63,184 nucleotides of DNA from Arthrobacter sp. ISL-72. Lineage in GTDB: Bacteria; Actinomycetota; Actinomycetes; Actinomycetales; Micrococcaceae. This document shows positions 25,688 to 34,501 of this stretch, piece by piece (the stretch's first letter is position 1; each line of letters opens with the position of its first letter). Position numbers and translations under genes: made by a program. The stretch is taken from NCBI RefSeq assembly GCF_018613755.1, contig NZ_JAGGPP010000036.1:1-63184 (forward strand), written 5' to 3'. The notes under the pieces were generated by a model, which was given only the letters and a program-made list of their open reading frames with translations, had not been told where the DNA came from and did not search any database.

Positions 25688-25695
25688 TTGGCGGT

Positions 25696-26322
25696 CTATT
25701 CGCTTGGTTTCGGCGAAATCCAAAGACCGGTTGCGCGGGCGCACACAAGGCCGCCTGCGATGATTTCACCTTCGGCAAACGTCTTGCGGCCTTCTATCCT
25801 GCTGACCCGCCCCACAATCCTCAGCTCCTCAAACAGCGGCACGGGCCGCTCGTACGTGACGGTGAGCTCGCGGGTAAAACTGATCCCCGGCGCCGCGTAA
25901 CGCACTGAGTGCCACAGCACGTCATCGAGGAGAACGGCGCAGTAGCCGCCATGCAGGTGATTCCGGGGCCCTTGGTACTGCAGTGGCAGGGTGACGCGGA
26001 ACTCGCTCTCGTCGCCATCATGATGGTGCATCAGCGGAGGTGCGAGTGGATTGCGGTGGCTGACCACCGGGTTGGTCGTGATCTGCACCCTGCCTTTGCG
26101 GTCAAAGCGGGGCGGGGTTTGAGGTTCCGCGCCTTCGAGCAGGGACGGGTTTGCGAGTACGGCCTGAAGCCTTTGGACCTCCGAAGCCAGGAACGTCCGT
26201 AGCTCTTCCCCGGTGTTCCCTAACAGTCCGGCCGCCAGTCGGCGGCAGGACTCCGCCGCGTATTCGGCCAGGGAGCTCTCCTGGGCCGTTTCGGGAATCG
26301 TCACCGTCTCGGTTTGCAACAT
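25696..26322 (-). CDS. Hotdog-fold acyl-CoA thioesterase-like protein
   Basis: 208 residues. The C-terminal half has the PaaI/YigI-type hotdog pattern: LQYQGPRNHLHGGYCAVLLDDVLWHSV, then FTRELTVTYERPVPLFEELRIVGRV and GRKTFAEGEII, where HGG and the Asp of LLDD mark the active-site helix. The N-terminal 90 residues are helical and less conserved. It probably cleaves acyl-CoA formed in the pathway or recycles CoA. The ATG at 26322 was preferred to the longer frame, which covers the ABC transporter promoter. A TGGTTTGACCA site lies 27 bases upstream, in the start region. Confidence 0.75.
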   Translation of the reverse strand: MLQTETVTIPETAQESSLAEYAAESCRRLAAGLLGNTGEELRTFLASEVQRLQAVLANPSLLEGAEPQTPPRFDRKGRVQITTNPVVSHRNPLAPPLMHHHDGDESEFRVTLPLQYQGPRNHLHGGYCAVLLDDVLWHSVRYAAPGISFTRELTVTYERPVPLFEELRIVGRVSRIEGRKTFAEGEIIAGGLVCARATGLWISPKPSE

Positions 26323-26348
26323 CTCACTCAACACCCTTCTTGATTCAA

Positions 26349-26359
26349 TGGTTTGACCA
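26349..26359. promoter_or_regulatory. TGGTTTGACCA operator candidate before the thioesterase
   Basis: Flanked as AATGGTTTGACCAAT and adjoining TGTATA, which on the minus strand reads TATACA and can serve as -10. The site would cover the transcription start of the thioesterase gene. Confidence 0.5.
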
Positions 26360-26407
26360 ATGTATATCGTCAAATCAGGGAACGCCACCCTTTGGACGGC
26401 ATATAAA

Positions 26408-26416
26408 GGTAAGACC
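26408..26416. promoter_or_regulatory. GGTAAGACC operator candidate before the ABC transporter
   Basis: Directly follows ATATAAA, a plausible -10 on the plus strand, so a bound repressor would cover the start point of the ABC transcript. Confidence 0.45.
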
Positions 26417-26543
26417 GGAAAACCTATTGACCTTATTGCCGAAGACTGCCACGCTATCGAGCAGGCCTCAGCGACATGCCCGTCGTAGCCGGCGCTTACC
26501 TTCGGGGCCACCCACGCAAACGCCACCCCAGGGAGGGGATCCA

Positions 26544-27356
26544 ATGCAGCGACCTGCGACGACACCGTTGTCCGACACAGCCCAAGCAACTGGAATCACA
26601 GTCACGAACCTGACCAAGACTTTCAACACAGACAGTGGACTGGTCACCGCTGTCGACAACGTGAGCCTGCATGTTCCGGAAGGATCGTTCTTCACGATCG
26701 TCGGGCCCAGCGGCTGCGGAAAGACAACGATTCTCCGCATGCTCGCCGGACTCGAAACGCCAACGTCCGGAACAATCAACGTCAGCACCGGATCGGACAA
26801 GCCGGTGACAAACTCCATGGTGTTCCAGGGAGACTCACTCTTCCCATGGATGAACGTCTGGGACAACGCCGCCTACGGGCTCAAGATGCGCAACGCAGCG
26901 AAGGCAACAATCCGGGAACAGGTGGGGCACTACCTGAACAAAACCGGCCTGACCAAGTTTGCCAAGGCCTATCCGCACCAGCTTTCCGGCGGCATGCGCC
27001 AGCGTGTTTCCATCGCGCGGGCCTTCGCCAACGATCCGGACGTGTTCTACATGGACGAGCCGTTTTCAGCACTGGACGAACAGAACAAAACCATCCTGCA
27101 GGAAGAACTGCTCCGCACCTGGGAAGAAAGCAGGAAAACGGTCGTCTTCATTACGCACAGCGTGGATGAGGCCGTCATCCTCGGTGACGAGGTCATGATC
27201 ATGACAGCCCGTCCGGGCCGCGTTAAGAAGGTCATTGAAGTTCCCTTCGAGAGGCCCCGCAGCGTCCTCGAACTTCGCCGGCAGCCTGAATACGGCGAGA
27301 TTGTCTACGACATCTGGGCATCGCTGAAGGACGAAGTTGTGGGAGCGGCCCTGTGA
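26544..27356 (+). CDS. ABC transporter ATPase, NitT/TauT type
   Basis: 270 residues. Walker A GPSGCGKT (54-61), Q-loop MVFQGDSLFPWMNVWDN (about 92-108), signature LSGGM (147-151), Walker B VFYMDEP (167-173), and H-loop Thr-His in VFITHSVDEA. The FPWMNVWDN block is characteristic of the nitrate/sulfonate/taurine and phthalate-type importers. The ATG at 26544 follows GGGAGGGG; the long upstream extension of the frame covers a promoter and an operator. Its stop overlaps the permease start (GTGAG), so the two are coupled. Confidence 0.92.
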   Translation: MQRPATTPLSDTAQATGITVTNLTKTFNTDSGLVTAVDNVSLHVPEGSFFTIVGPSGCGKTTILRMLAGLETPTSGTINVSTGSDKPVTNSMVFQGDSLFPWMNVWDNAAYGLKMRNAAKATIREQVGHYLNKTGLTKFAKAYPHQLSGGMRQRVSIARAFANDPDVFYMDEPFSALDEQNKTILQEELLRTWEESRKTVVFITHSVDEAVILGDEVMIMTARPGRVKKVIEVPFERPRSVLELRRQPEYGEIVYDIWASLKDEVVGAAL

Positions 27357-28210
27357 GCCTCAAGACGCCGCTTGCGGACGCTGCACGTTCCGCTGCAGCC
27401 AAGACCACTCCTGCTCCCCCGCCGCAGCCCGTCCGGCGCAGCCTCGTCAAGCGCATTGGCGCCGAACGCTTCGCTGCCGTCCTCGCCCCGTTGGGACTGC
27501 TGGTCCTGTGGGAGATCGCAACGAAGGCAGGGCTGCTGAATGTCCAGTTCTTCCCCGCCCCAACCACCATCGCGAAGGAATTCGCCCGCCTGATCGGTTC
27601 CGGACAACTGCTCGACACCACCATGGTCAGTATGGGCAGGCTCTCAATCGGTTTCATTATCGGCGCCGTCCCGGCCGTCATTGTCGGCATCATCATGGGA
27701 CTCAGCCGCTGGGTCCGCACAATTGCAGAACCCCTCATTGCCGCAACATATCCGATACCCAAGACCGCTATCTTCCCGCTGCTGCTGATCATCTTCGGCC
27801 TGGGCGAATCCAGCAAGGTCGCCGTCGTCGCGATCGGGGTCTTCTTCCCGGTCGTGGTCAACACCGCGGCGGGCGTGATGGGCATCAACCAGATCCACCA
27901 CGACGTGGGCAAGAACTTCAAGGCAAGCCGGCTGCAGGTTTTCAGGACCATCGCCGTCCCCGCCGCCACCCCCCTGATCATCGCCGGCATGAAGCTGGGC
28001 GTCGGCATGGCGCTCATGCTCATCGTCGTCGCGGAAATGCTCGGCGGAACAAGCGGCCTCGGCTTCATGATCTGGAACTCATGGTCCACGTTCCGAGTCG
28101 AAACGATGTATGTCGCCCTCATCCTTATCTCCGTCCTGGGCGTCGCCATGACCCTTCTGCTCACGGAAGTCGAACGGCTGCTCACACCGTGGAACCGTAA
28201 GAACTCCTAG
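27353..28210 (+). CDS. ABC transporter permease, NitT/TauT type
   Basis: 285 residues. A hydrophilic Pro/Ala-rich N terminus of about 45 residues is followed by six membrane segments. The coupling-helix EAA-type loop is ASRLQVFRTIAVPAATPLIIAGMKLGVGMALML, as in SsuC/TauC. Start is a GTG at 27353, overlapping the ATPase stop by 4 bases. It forms the membrane channel of the importer with the adjacent ATPase and binding protein. Confidence 0.92.
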   Translation: MSLKTPLADAARSAAAKTTPAPPPQPVRRSLVKRIGAERFAAVLAPLGLLVLWEIATKAGLLNVQFFPAPTTIAKEFARLIGSGQLLDTTMVSMGRLSIGFIIGAVPAVIVGIIMGLSRWVRTIAEPLIAATYPIPKTAIFPLLLIIFGLGESSKVAVVAIGVFFPVVVNTAAGVMGINQIHHDVGKNFKASRLQVFRTIAVPAATPLIIAGMKLGVGMALMLIVVAEMLGGTSGLGFMIWNSWSTFRVETMYVALILISVLGVAMTLLLTEVERLLTPWNRKNS

Positions 28211-28272
28211 CACTGCCCCAAATCCCGCTCATCCCACCTTCCGCGGCAATGAAGCCGCCGAAAGGACATCCC

Positions 28273-29358
28273 ATGTTCAAAAACACCCGTATTCTGCCGG
28301 CCCGCAACCGGTTCCTTGTCCGGACAGCAGGCGCCGTCATGGGCATCACCGCACTGCTCGGCGTCGCCGCCTGCGGCGGCAACAGCAGCGCCAGCACCTC
28401 CAATGGAACTGCCGAGGTCTCAGTGGGCCACGCTGCGGGAATCTCCAACGCTCCGCTATATATCGGCATCGAAAAGGGCTACTTCAAGGAAGAAGGCCTG
28501 AACGTTAAATTGGTTGCCTTCAAGTCGGGCGGGGACATGGTCGCGCCCCTGGCTTCCGGCGCGCTCGACGCCGGCACGGCTGCGCCGGGGGCCGGGATCT
28601 TCAACGCCGTCGGCCGCGGCCTGGGTGTGCGGCTGGTGGCCGATACCGGCAAGCTCGTCCCCGGCAGCAAGTACTCGTCCCTCCTGGTACGCAAGTCGCT
28701 GGTGGACAGCAAGGAGTTCACGTCGGTCAAGGACCTCAAGGGCAAGCGCTTGGGCCTGTACGCGGACGGGACCTCCACAACGCTGTGGTTCGACCGCGCC
28801 CTTAAGGAAGGTGGCCTGGCGCGTGCCGATATCCAGGCCAACTTCCTCAGCGGCCCGGACCAGGCGGTGGCACTGGAGAACGGTTCCATCGATGCCGCAA
28901 CCACGGCTGAACCTTTCGCCACGAAGGCCATCGAGAACGGCTCAGCGGTGCGGTTCGCCGTCGGAGCCGATTTCTACCCGGGCCTGCAACTCGGCGCCAT
29001 GATGTACGGCACGGCTTTTACGGAGAAGAACCCCGCGGCGGCCCTTAGCTTCATGAAGGGCTGGCTCCGCAGCGTCAAGGACTACAACGCCGCATTGGTC
29101 GACGGACAGCTCGCGGGCACCAACGCGCAAGAAGTCATCGACATCATTGCCAAATACACGGAACTGGATCCTAAGCTCGTGGCCAAAGCCTATTCTCCGG
29201 AGATCAGCCCCACCGGTGAGATGAACCTGGCGGGCGTGGCGGAAGACCTCGAGACCTACCGGGCCCAAGGGCTGATCGAAAAGGCCGATCTGAAGGTCGA
29301 GGACATCATGGACACGTCCTTCAGCGAGAAGGCAGCCGCGGAGATGGCCGCAAAGTAG
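28273..29358 (+). CDS. ABC transporter substrate-binding lipoprotein, NitT/TauT type
   Basis: 361 residues. Lipoprotein signal peptide with lipobox LLGVAAC near residue 35, followed by a Gly/Ser/Ala linker. The mature protein has the NMT1/SsuA-like pattern: SVGHAAGISNAPLYIGIEKGYFKEEGLNVKLV, GALDAGTAAPGAGIFNA, VKDLKGKRLGLYADGT and an ALENGSIDAATTAEPFATKAI block in the second lobe. Ligand is not predictable; related systems import aromatic acids such as phthalate, or sulfonates. The ATG at 28273 follows AAAGGA. The three ABC genes form one operon, ended by the stem-loop at 29388. Confidence 0.9.
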   Translation: MFKNTRILPARNRFLVRTAGAVMGITALLGVAACGGNSSASTSNGTAEVSVGHAAGISNAPLYIGIEKGYFKEEGLNVKLVAFKSGGDMVAPLASGALDAGTAAPGAGIFNAVGRGLGVRLVADTGKLVPGSKYSSLLVRKSLVDSKEFTSVKDLKGKRLGLYADGTSTTLWFDRALKEGGLARADIQANFLSGPDQAVALENGSIDAATTAEPFATKAIENGSAVRFAVGADFYPGLQLGAMMYGTAFTEKNPAAALSFMKGWLRSVKDYNAALVDGQLAGTNAQEVIDIIAKYTELDPKLVAKAYSPEISPTGEMNLAGVAEDLETYRAQGLIEKADLKVEDIMDTSFSEKAAAEMAAK

Positions 29359-29387
29359 CAAGAGCAGCAACTGCACCTGTTCGATCC

Positions 29388-29428
29388 GCGCCGCGGTCGA
29401 AGGCGACAACCGCCTCCGGCCGCGGCGC
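29388..29428 (+). terminator. Stem-loop after the ABC operon
   Basis: GCGCCGCGG pairs perfectly with CCGCGGCGC and an inner GGCG/CGCC extends the stem. There is no U tract; it lies between the binding-protein stop and the alcohol dehydrogenase start, so it may only weaken read-through. Confidence 0.5.
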
Positions 29429-29452
29429 AGTTCACGAAAGCGTGAGTTCACA

Positions 29453-30499
29453 ATGCGAGCACTGAAATATCTCGGCACCGGCCATGTGGCCTGGGCTGAA
29501 GCAGAGAAGCCCACAGCCGGTCCCGGCCAGGTCCTCCTCAAAGTCTCCGCCGGCGGCATCTGTCATACGGACGTGGCTTTCCGCGCCCACCCCGGCCTGG
29601 CCATCCCGTCCGGGCTGACCCTAGGGCATGAAATCGCGGGCGTCGTCAGCGACGTCGGCCCTGGCGTGTCCGGCGGCCTGGAGCCGGGGACCTTCGCCGT
29701 GGTCCACACCGTCTGGTCGTGCGGAGTCTGCCGCCAGTGCGGATCCGGGCGCGAGAACGCCTGCCTAGGCACCGGCGGTCGGATGCGGCCTCCTCAGGGT
29801 CCCGGTACAAAGCACGACGGCGGGCTGGCCACTTACGTGACGGCCCCGGCAAGCGCCGTAATTCCGGCTCCCGGACTCGCGCCTGAACTCGCGGCGGTGC
29901 TTCCGGACGCCGCCCTCGTTCCCTACCATTCCATCAAGGAGTGCCTCGCGCTGCTCGGGCCGGGTTCCTCGGCAGCGGTGATAGGCCTCGGCGGCCTGGG
30001 CCAGTTCGCTGTCTCCATCCTGGGGGCCATCACGCCCGCCCGGCTCATCGCTTTGGACGTGCGGCAGGCCGCCCTGGACGCCCTCCGCTCAAGCGTGGAC
30101 TTTGCCATCGATGCTTCCGCTCCCGACGCAGCCGGGCAAGTGCTTGACGCCGCCGGGGGGTTCGGCCCGGACTTCGTTCTGGACCTCGTGGGCAGCAGCG
30201 CCACGCTGAAGCTGGCGACATCGATGATTGCCCCGTACGGGGCCATTCGTGTACCCGGTCAGAGCGACGGCGTCCTGCAGTTCGAGACGAGGCGCACCAC
30301 GACGTCGATTCCCCGCGGGGTGACCATCAACCGCCCGTACAGCGGCACCCGCCGTGAGCTGCACGACGTCGTCGCTCTCGCCCAAGCTGGCAGGATCGTC
30401 ATCGATCTGAAGACGTACCCGTTCGAAAATGCACTGGACGCATTTGACGACCTCGAGGCGGGCCGCATTACCGGCCGCGCCGTGGTGGTAATGGAGTAG
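29453..30499 (+). CDS. Zinc-dependent alcohol dehydrogenase (MDR family)
   Basis: 348 residues. Catalytic zinc ligands Cys37, and His-Glu in GHEIAG near 61-62; structural zinc cysteines in CGVCRQCGSGRENAC (about 92-106). The NAD-binding loop is VIGLGGLGQFAV (about 178-189). It would oxidise a primary or secondary alcohol, perhaps the product of P450 hydroxylation. It is on the same strand as the ABC genes and faces the metallo-hydrolase gene tail to tail with 15 bases between stops. Confidence 0.92.
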   Translation: MRALKYLGTGHVAWAEAEKPTAGPGQVLLKVSAGGICHTDVAFRAHPGLAIPSGLTLGHEIAGVVSDVGPGVSGGLEPGTFAVVHTVWSCGVCRQCGSGRENACLGTGGRMRPPQGPGTKHDGGLATYVTAPASAVIPAPGLAPELAAVLPDAALVPYHSIKECLALLGPGSSAAVIGLGGLGQFAVSILGAITPARLIALDVRQAALDALRSSVDFAIDASAPDAAGQVLDAAGGFGPDFVLDLVGSSATLKLATSMIAPYGAIRVPGQSDGVLQFETRRTTTSIPRGVTINRPYSGTRRELHDVVALAQAGRIVIDLKTYPFENALDAFDDLEAGRITGRAVVVME

Positions 30500-30514
30500 G
30501 CCGCCCGGACGGCT

Positions 30515-31570
30515 CTACCAGGCAGCGTCCCCGGCCGGCATTGCTTCCCGGACTGGAACCTGTACGTCATGGCCTTGAGACGCCAGATAGACCACGTGGC
30601 TGGCAGTCTCCCCCAGGGCCAGTCGAAGCACCGGTCCTTGCAGCGAGTGCCAGCCGCGGGACCAGGTCAGCAACCGCGCGATCTCCCAGATCGAATGTGC
30701 GCTGCCGCCAGCGAGGATTTTGACCACCTCCGCCGAACGGGCACGGTTGTCGGCCTGCAGCTGGTCTACCCGGCGGCGCATGCCGCTGAACCTGTACTCG
30801 TGGGCAGGGCACACTTCCATGTCGTCCTCGAACCCGATCAGGTTGAGCGACTCATAGTAGTCCTCCAGCGGATTGACGGGCCCCGAGATTTCGAAGGAAA
30901 TGTTCGGGGTAATGCGGGGCAGGACGTGGTCGCCGCTGAAGATCAGGCCCCGTGCCTCGTCCACGAGGCAGATGTGGCCGGGTGTGTGGCCGGGTGTCGC
31001 GACGACGCGCAGGCGCAGTCCCGCGGCGGGCACCAGGGTGTCGCCGGCGAACCTGAGATCCGGCTCTGCCAGCCCTCGCGCAGTCAGGCGCTTCGGGTCT
31101 ACGACAACTTCGTCGAGCCGGTTCTCGGGCACGCCCCAGAGCCTGAGCAGACTGCGGTCCTCAGCAATCCGCGCGGCATCGTCGCCGTCGGTGGGCACGC
31201 CGAGTGTTTCATGTTCGCCCAGTGCCACCCACGCGCCCGAGGCTTCCCGTACCCGGGCCGCCAGGCCCAAATGGTCGGCATGCCGGTGGGTGACGACGAC
31301 GCCGGTCAGTTCCGAAAAACCCACGTCTGCCTGGGCCAGGCCGGCCGCGAGGTGCTGCCAGCCCACGTCGCTGGCCCAGCCCGGGTCCACGAGCACGGCA
31401 TCGTCCGCCCCGAGCAGCAGGTAGCTGAGGGTGTACCGCATCGGATGGTTTGGGAAAGGGACCGGGATGGACCAGACACCCTTACGTACCTGCTCCACGG
31501 CCGGCAGGACTTTGTCCCGCCAGGCCGCCTTCTGGTCATGACCGGTCACTGTGATCGAGGCACCACTCAC
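30515..31570 (-). CDS. Metallo-beta-lactamase-fold hydrolase
   Basis: About 351 residues. Metal-binding HRHADH (motif HxHxDH) lies near residues 94-99, followed by HTPGH (GHTPGHICL), a bridging Asp in FSGDHVLP, and a late His in CPAHEYRF. A 90-residue helical C-terminal domain follows, as in LACTB2/EstB-like hydrolases. Likely reactions are hydrolysis of a thioester or lactone. The GTG at 31570 follows AAAGGA; an ATG at 31639 overlapping the upstream MFS stop (ATGA) is possible through translational coupling. Confidence 0.85.
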   Translation of the reverse strand: MSGASITVTGHDQKAAWRDKVLPAVEQVRKGVWSIPVPFPNHPMRYTLSYLLLGADDAVLVDPGWASDVGWQHLAAGLAQADVGFSELTGVVVTHRHADHLGLAARVREASGAWVALGEHETLGVPTDGDDAARIAEDRSLLRLWGVPENRLDEVVVDPKRLTARGLAEPDLRFAGDTLVPAAGLRLRVVATPGHTPGHICLVDEARGLIFSGDHVLPRITPNISFEISGPVNPLEDYYESLNLIGFEDDMEVCPAHEYRFSGMRRRVDQLQADNRARSAEVVKILAGGSAHSIWEIARLLTWSRGWHSLQGPVLRLALGETASHVVYLASQGHDVQVPVREAMPAGDAAW

Positions 31571-31635
31571 TGGCTGTCCTTTCGTTGTGCGTGCTGTAGG
31601 CCGGGACGCGGCCGCTGGGATGGCGTCACCCGCGT

Positions 31636-32853
31636 TCATTCAGATACCGAGTCCAGGTCAGCCACCGCTTCCCTGCACCTGATCCTGTTCTCCGCCGCGT
31701 GACCCCGACTGATGATGACGCCCGATGCGGCCAGTCCCAGCCCGGCAACAAGCCACGAAATTCTGTACGACGAAACCTGTGCCAGGACTCCAAACGCCAG
31801 CGGTCCGGCCGCAGCGCCAAGAGAAAGACCTACCTGCAAGGTGCCGGTCGAGGTCCCCACGGAGCTCAGGCGATCCCGCATCACTCCGTAGGTCAGCACC
31901 CCCGGCCAGGCCCAGCCCGCACCGTATGCAAACACCGCACCGGCCATCATCGCCCAGGGCTGACCTACGGCCAGCACCAGGAATCCGGCCGATCCGACCA
32001 GGAGAAACTGGCTAGCCAGGGAATAGGGGCTGTAGTGCGGCCGGCGATCGAGGAACGCGCCCGCTCCAATCCGGGATACCAGGCCCATGAGGGCAGCTCC
32101 GGCGAAGAGAACTCCGGCATGGCTCGGGCTGATTCCGGAGCTGACTGCAGAATCCACGAGGAAGATCCCCAGGCTGGTGGCGGAAGCCGCCGCCACTGCG
32201 CCGCCGGCGGTGAGGAATGCCATTGCCCTCCGTGAGGAAGGCGGATCAATGGCGACGGGCGCGGGGCGACCGGCTGGCTGTTTCGTTCTGTCTCCAAGTG
32301 CCCAGGCCGCGACGAGCAGGGCTAATACCGCCGCCAGGGCGAATGCCCATCGCCATCCAAACACTAGGGCCACTGCCGGCACGGCCAGGCCTCCGAGGAG
32401 GGAGGCGGTGGGGATGGAGGCCTGTTTCATCCCCATGGCGATGCCCAGGCGTCGAAAGGGGACGGATTCGGACAGGGCCATGTTGGAGGCAGGTTGCCCC
32501 AGGGCGTTGCCGGTTCCCGCCAGCCCGAGGCACAGTGCAAGCCAAAGGAAATTCGGCGCCGCCGCTATCCCGGCCAGGGCAAATGCTGAGGTCGAGGCAG
32601 CAAAGAGCATTCCGCGCTTGGGACCGATTCGCTGGACAAGACGGCCGCAAAAGGGCGCCAGGACTCCACCCGTTCCGAACATGATTGCGGCCCCGAGCCC
32701 TATGGCCGCAGGCGCCAGCGCTATGTCATGCCGCATTTGTACCACCAGCGAGCCCATGAGAAAGGTCGGTGACACGGTCACGGAAGTCAGGGCAACGGTC
32801 TTTACAACCGCCGTGGCGCCGGGCAATGACCGGGGCCGGCTGCTTGTCTTCAT
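31636..32853 (-). CDS. MFS transporter
   Basis: 405 residues, twelve hydrophobic segments, with the loop 2-3 motif GRLVQRIGPKRGML and LGLAGTGNALGQPASNMALSE in the N-terminal half. It differs from the two MHS carriers and resembles the CynX/NNP-like or oxalate/formate-type group; the substrate is unknown. The ATG at 32853 follows GGAG by 7 bases. Its promoter and operator, listed separately, are the clearest in the island. It is co-directional and probably coupled with the metallo-hydrolase gene. Confidence 0.85.
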   Translation of the reverse strand: MKTSSRPRSLPGATAVVKTVALTSVTVSPTFLMGSLVVQMRHDIALAPAAIGLGAAIMFGTGGVLAPFCGRLVQRIGPKRGMLFAASTSAFALAGIAAAPNFLWLALCLGLAGTGNALGQPASNMALSESVPFRRLGIAMGMKQASIPTASLLGGLAVPAVALVFGWRWAFALAAVLALLVAAWALGDRTKQPAGRPAPVAIDPPSSRRAMAFLTAGGAVAAASATSLGIFLVDSAVSSGISPSHAGVLFAGAALMGLVSRIGAGAFLDRRPHYSPYSLASQFLLVGSAGFLVLAVGQPWAMMAGAVFAYGAGWAWPGVLTYGVMRDRLSSVGTSTGTLQVGLSLGAAAGPLAFGVLAQVSSYRISWLVAGLGLAASGVIISRGHAAENRIRCREAVADLDSVSE

Positions 32854-32883
32854 TGACAATCTCCGGTCCTATGTTGTGCCAAT

Positions 32884-32923
32884 TGGTTTGACCAATGTAT
32901 ATCTGTCTTTTCAAGAACGTCAA
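32884..32923 (-). promoter_or_regulatory. Promoter with TGGTTTGACCA operator at the start point (MFS gene)
   Basis: On the minus strand TTGACG (32918-32923) is separated by 16 bases from TATACA (32896-32901), a good sigma-70-type promoter. The perfect palindrome TGGTcaaACCA at 32884-32894 comes directly after the -10, which fits repression. Confidence 0.65.
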
Positions 32924-32928
32924 GGGTC

Positions 32929-32972
32929 TTGACGGCTCCACGACCGGCTCCGTAGGATAATACGGTCATACC
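32929..32972 (+). promoter_or_regulatory. Promoter with GGTCATACC operator (acyl-CoA dehydrogenase gene)
   Basis: TTGACG (32929-32934), an 18-base spacer and TAGGAT (32953-32958) form a plus-strand promoter. GGTCATACC at 32964-32972 lies at the expected start point, mirroring the divergent MFS promoter. Confidence 0.55.
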
Positions 32973-33010
32973 AATAGACATTTAGGGTTTAGCAGACGCA
33001 AGGGAGCGGC

Positions 33011-34126
33011 ATGGCACCGGTATTCACTGAGGAACAAACCGAGCTGCGCCAGACGGTGCGGCGATTCTGCGAGGAGAAGTTCCCCGAACCAGCCGTTCGG
33101 CGTCTTGTCGATTCGGAGCTGGGCTTCGACCCCGCCGTGTGGCAGCAGATGGCCCAGCAACTCGGGCTGCAGTCCCTGGCCATCCCTGAGGAATTCGGCG
33201 GCGCCGGATTCTCACTGGCAGAGCAAGCCATCGTGATGGAAGAACTGGGCCGGTCACTGGCACCGACGCCGTTCCTTTCGACGGTAGTGCTTGCGGGCAA
33301 CCTGATGCTGGCCACTGACGATGCGGCCGCCAAGGAGGAAATCCTCGAGGGCATCGCCGCCGGAGAGACTCGCGCGGCCGTAGCCTTCCTCGAACCATCG
33401 CAGCGCTGGGACGAAGAAGGCATTCAGTGCAGCGCTGATCGTTCCGGCGACGGTTGGGCATTGAGCGGGATCAAGACCAACGTGATTGACGGCCAAACGG
33501 CCGACCTCCTGCTGGTTCTGGCACGCACGCCGCTGGGAGTCTCCGTGTTCCGCGTGGACGCCCACGGCACAGGGGTTCGCGCCGATGGCGTCGACACACT
33601 GGACCTGACCCGCCGCCAGGCCATCGTGGTGTTGGACAAGGCGCCCGCCCAACTGGTCGGTACCGAGGGTGCTGGCTGGGCGGCGGTGGCGCAGATGCTC
33701 CGGGCCGCCTCAGTGGCCCTCGCTTCGGAGAACGCCGGTGGAGCGCTGAAGCTCCTCGAACTGGCGGCTGAGTACGCACGCACCCGGGAGCAGTTCGGCA
33801 AAGTGATCGGCGGCTACCAGGCGATCAAGCAGAAGCTGGCGGACGTGCTGATGGATGTGGAGCTCGCCCGGGCGGCTGCCCACCGCGTGGCTCGGGCGGC
33901 GTCGGAACAGGACCCTGCGCTTCCTGCCGAAGCTGCGATGGCTCATGCCCTGACAGCTGAGACCTTCGTCAAGGCTGGCTACGACGCCATCCAGGTTCAC
34001 GGCGGCATCGGGTTCACCTGGGAACATCCGGCCCACCTCTACTTCCGCCGGGCCAAGAGCAATGAACTGCTGTTCGGCACCCCCGACCACCATCGCGAGC
34101 TTGCGGCCCGACACCTCGGTATCTAA
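33011..34126 (+). CDS. Acyl-CoA dehydrogenase, probable second subunit
   Basis: 371 residues of the ACAD fold. N-terminal LRQTVRRFCEEKFPE, middle PEEFGGAGFSLAEQAIVMEELG, and C-terminal YARTREQFGKVIGGYQAIKQKLADVLMD with IQVHGGIGFTWEHPAHLYFRR. At the C-terminal position where catalytic Glu normally sits in GTxEI, it reads SNELLFGTPD, as in one chain of the alpha2beta2 ACADs of actinobacterial steroid side-chain catabolism. The partner is probably the chain at 36111-37370, which keeps GTDEI. Both would pass electrons to the ETF at 51845-53591. Single gene with its own promoter and a perfect terminator. Confidence 0.88.
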   Translation: MAPVFTEEQTELRQTVRRFCEEKFPEPAVRRLVDSELGFDPAVWQQMAQQLGLQSLAIPEEFGGAGFSLAEQAIVMEELGRSLAPTPFLSTVVLAGNLMLATDDAAAKEEILEGIAAGETRAAVAFLEPSQRWDEEGIQCSADRSGDGWALSGIKTNVIDGQTADLLLVLARTPLGVSVFRVDAHGTGVRADGVDTLDLTRRQAIVVLDKAPAQLVGTEGAGWAAVAQMLRAASVALASENAGGALKLLELAAEYARTREQFGKVIGGYQAIKQKLADVLMDVELARAAAHRVARAASEQDPALPAEAAMAHALTAETFVKAGYDAIQVHGGIGFTWEHPAHLYFRRAKSNELLFGTPDHHRELAARHLGI

Positions 34127-34138
34127 GCCAGAACAATA

Positions 34139-34174
34139 CGAAGAAGGCGCCCCGGGAACGGGGCGCCTTCTTCG
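34139..34174. terminator. Strong terminator after the acyl-CoA dehydrogenase
   Basis: A perfect 15-bp stem, CGAAGAAGGCGCCCC with its complement, around a 6-base loop, 12 bases after the stop, followed by T-rich sequence; the A-rich 5' arm also lets it work from the other side. Confidence 0.85.
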
Positions 34175-34290
34175 TCATCTGGCTGACGGCCAACTTGTGA
34201 GCCCGATGTGGGTAGTGCAGTGTCGCGGTGAGGCACCGTTTTCGTTGCGATTGGTGGCAGTCCGTGTGACTGCCCGGTGCCCCACCGACG

Positions 34291-34485
34291 TTAGGCCGCC
34301 GGCCAGCCTGTCATCCGTTGGACAGGCTGGCTGAACACGGTCGGGACTGAGAAGTTGAAGACTCCGGTGTCGAACTGGTTGTAGCCCTCATAGTCGACCA
34401 GGTCATAGAGGCGTGCCCGCGTCAGCATCTCGGGAACGCTTGCCTCCTGGGTGCCCGATTTCCGGATTGTCTTCGAGTAGAGCAT
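34291..34485 (-). CDS. 64-residue protein of unknown function
   Basis: Starts 5-6 bases after AAAGGAAAC and lies 16 bases after the SDR stop, so it is probably the last gene of the long minus-strand operon. The sequence is mixed and protein-like, with aromatic residues near the C terminus (RARLYDLVDYEGYNQFDTGVFNF, then PVQRMTGW). No signal peptide or membrane segment is seen. I do not recognise it; the abrupt end after MTGWPAA could mean it is a truncated longer enzyme. Confidence 0.6.
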   Translation of the reverse strand: MLYSKTIRKSGTQEASVPEMLTRARLYDLVDYEGYNQFDTGVFNFSVPTVFSQPVQRMTGWPAA

Positions 34486-34501
34486 GAGTTTCCTTTCGGG
34501 G

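Noticed and set aside
30569..31702. 377-residue plus-strand frame opposite the metallo-hydrolase
   Set aside because: Antisense shadow; the minus strand carries the HxHxDH metal motif and a ribosome site.
32884..32894. Naming a specific substrate such as a steroid, ibuprofen or phthalate for the island
   Set aside because: Individual families fit several of these, but no substrate-diagnostic enzyme such as a ring-hydroxylating dioxygenase, KshAB or phthalate decarboxylase is present.
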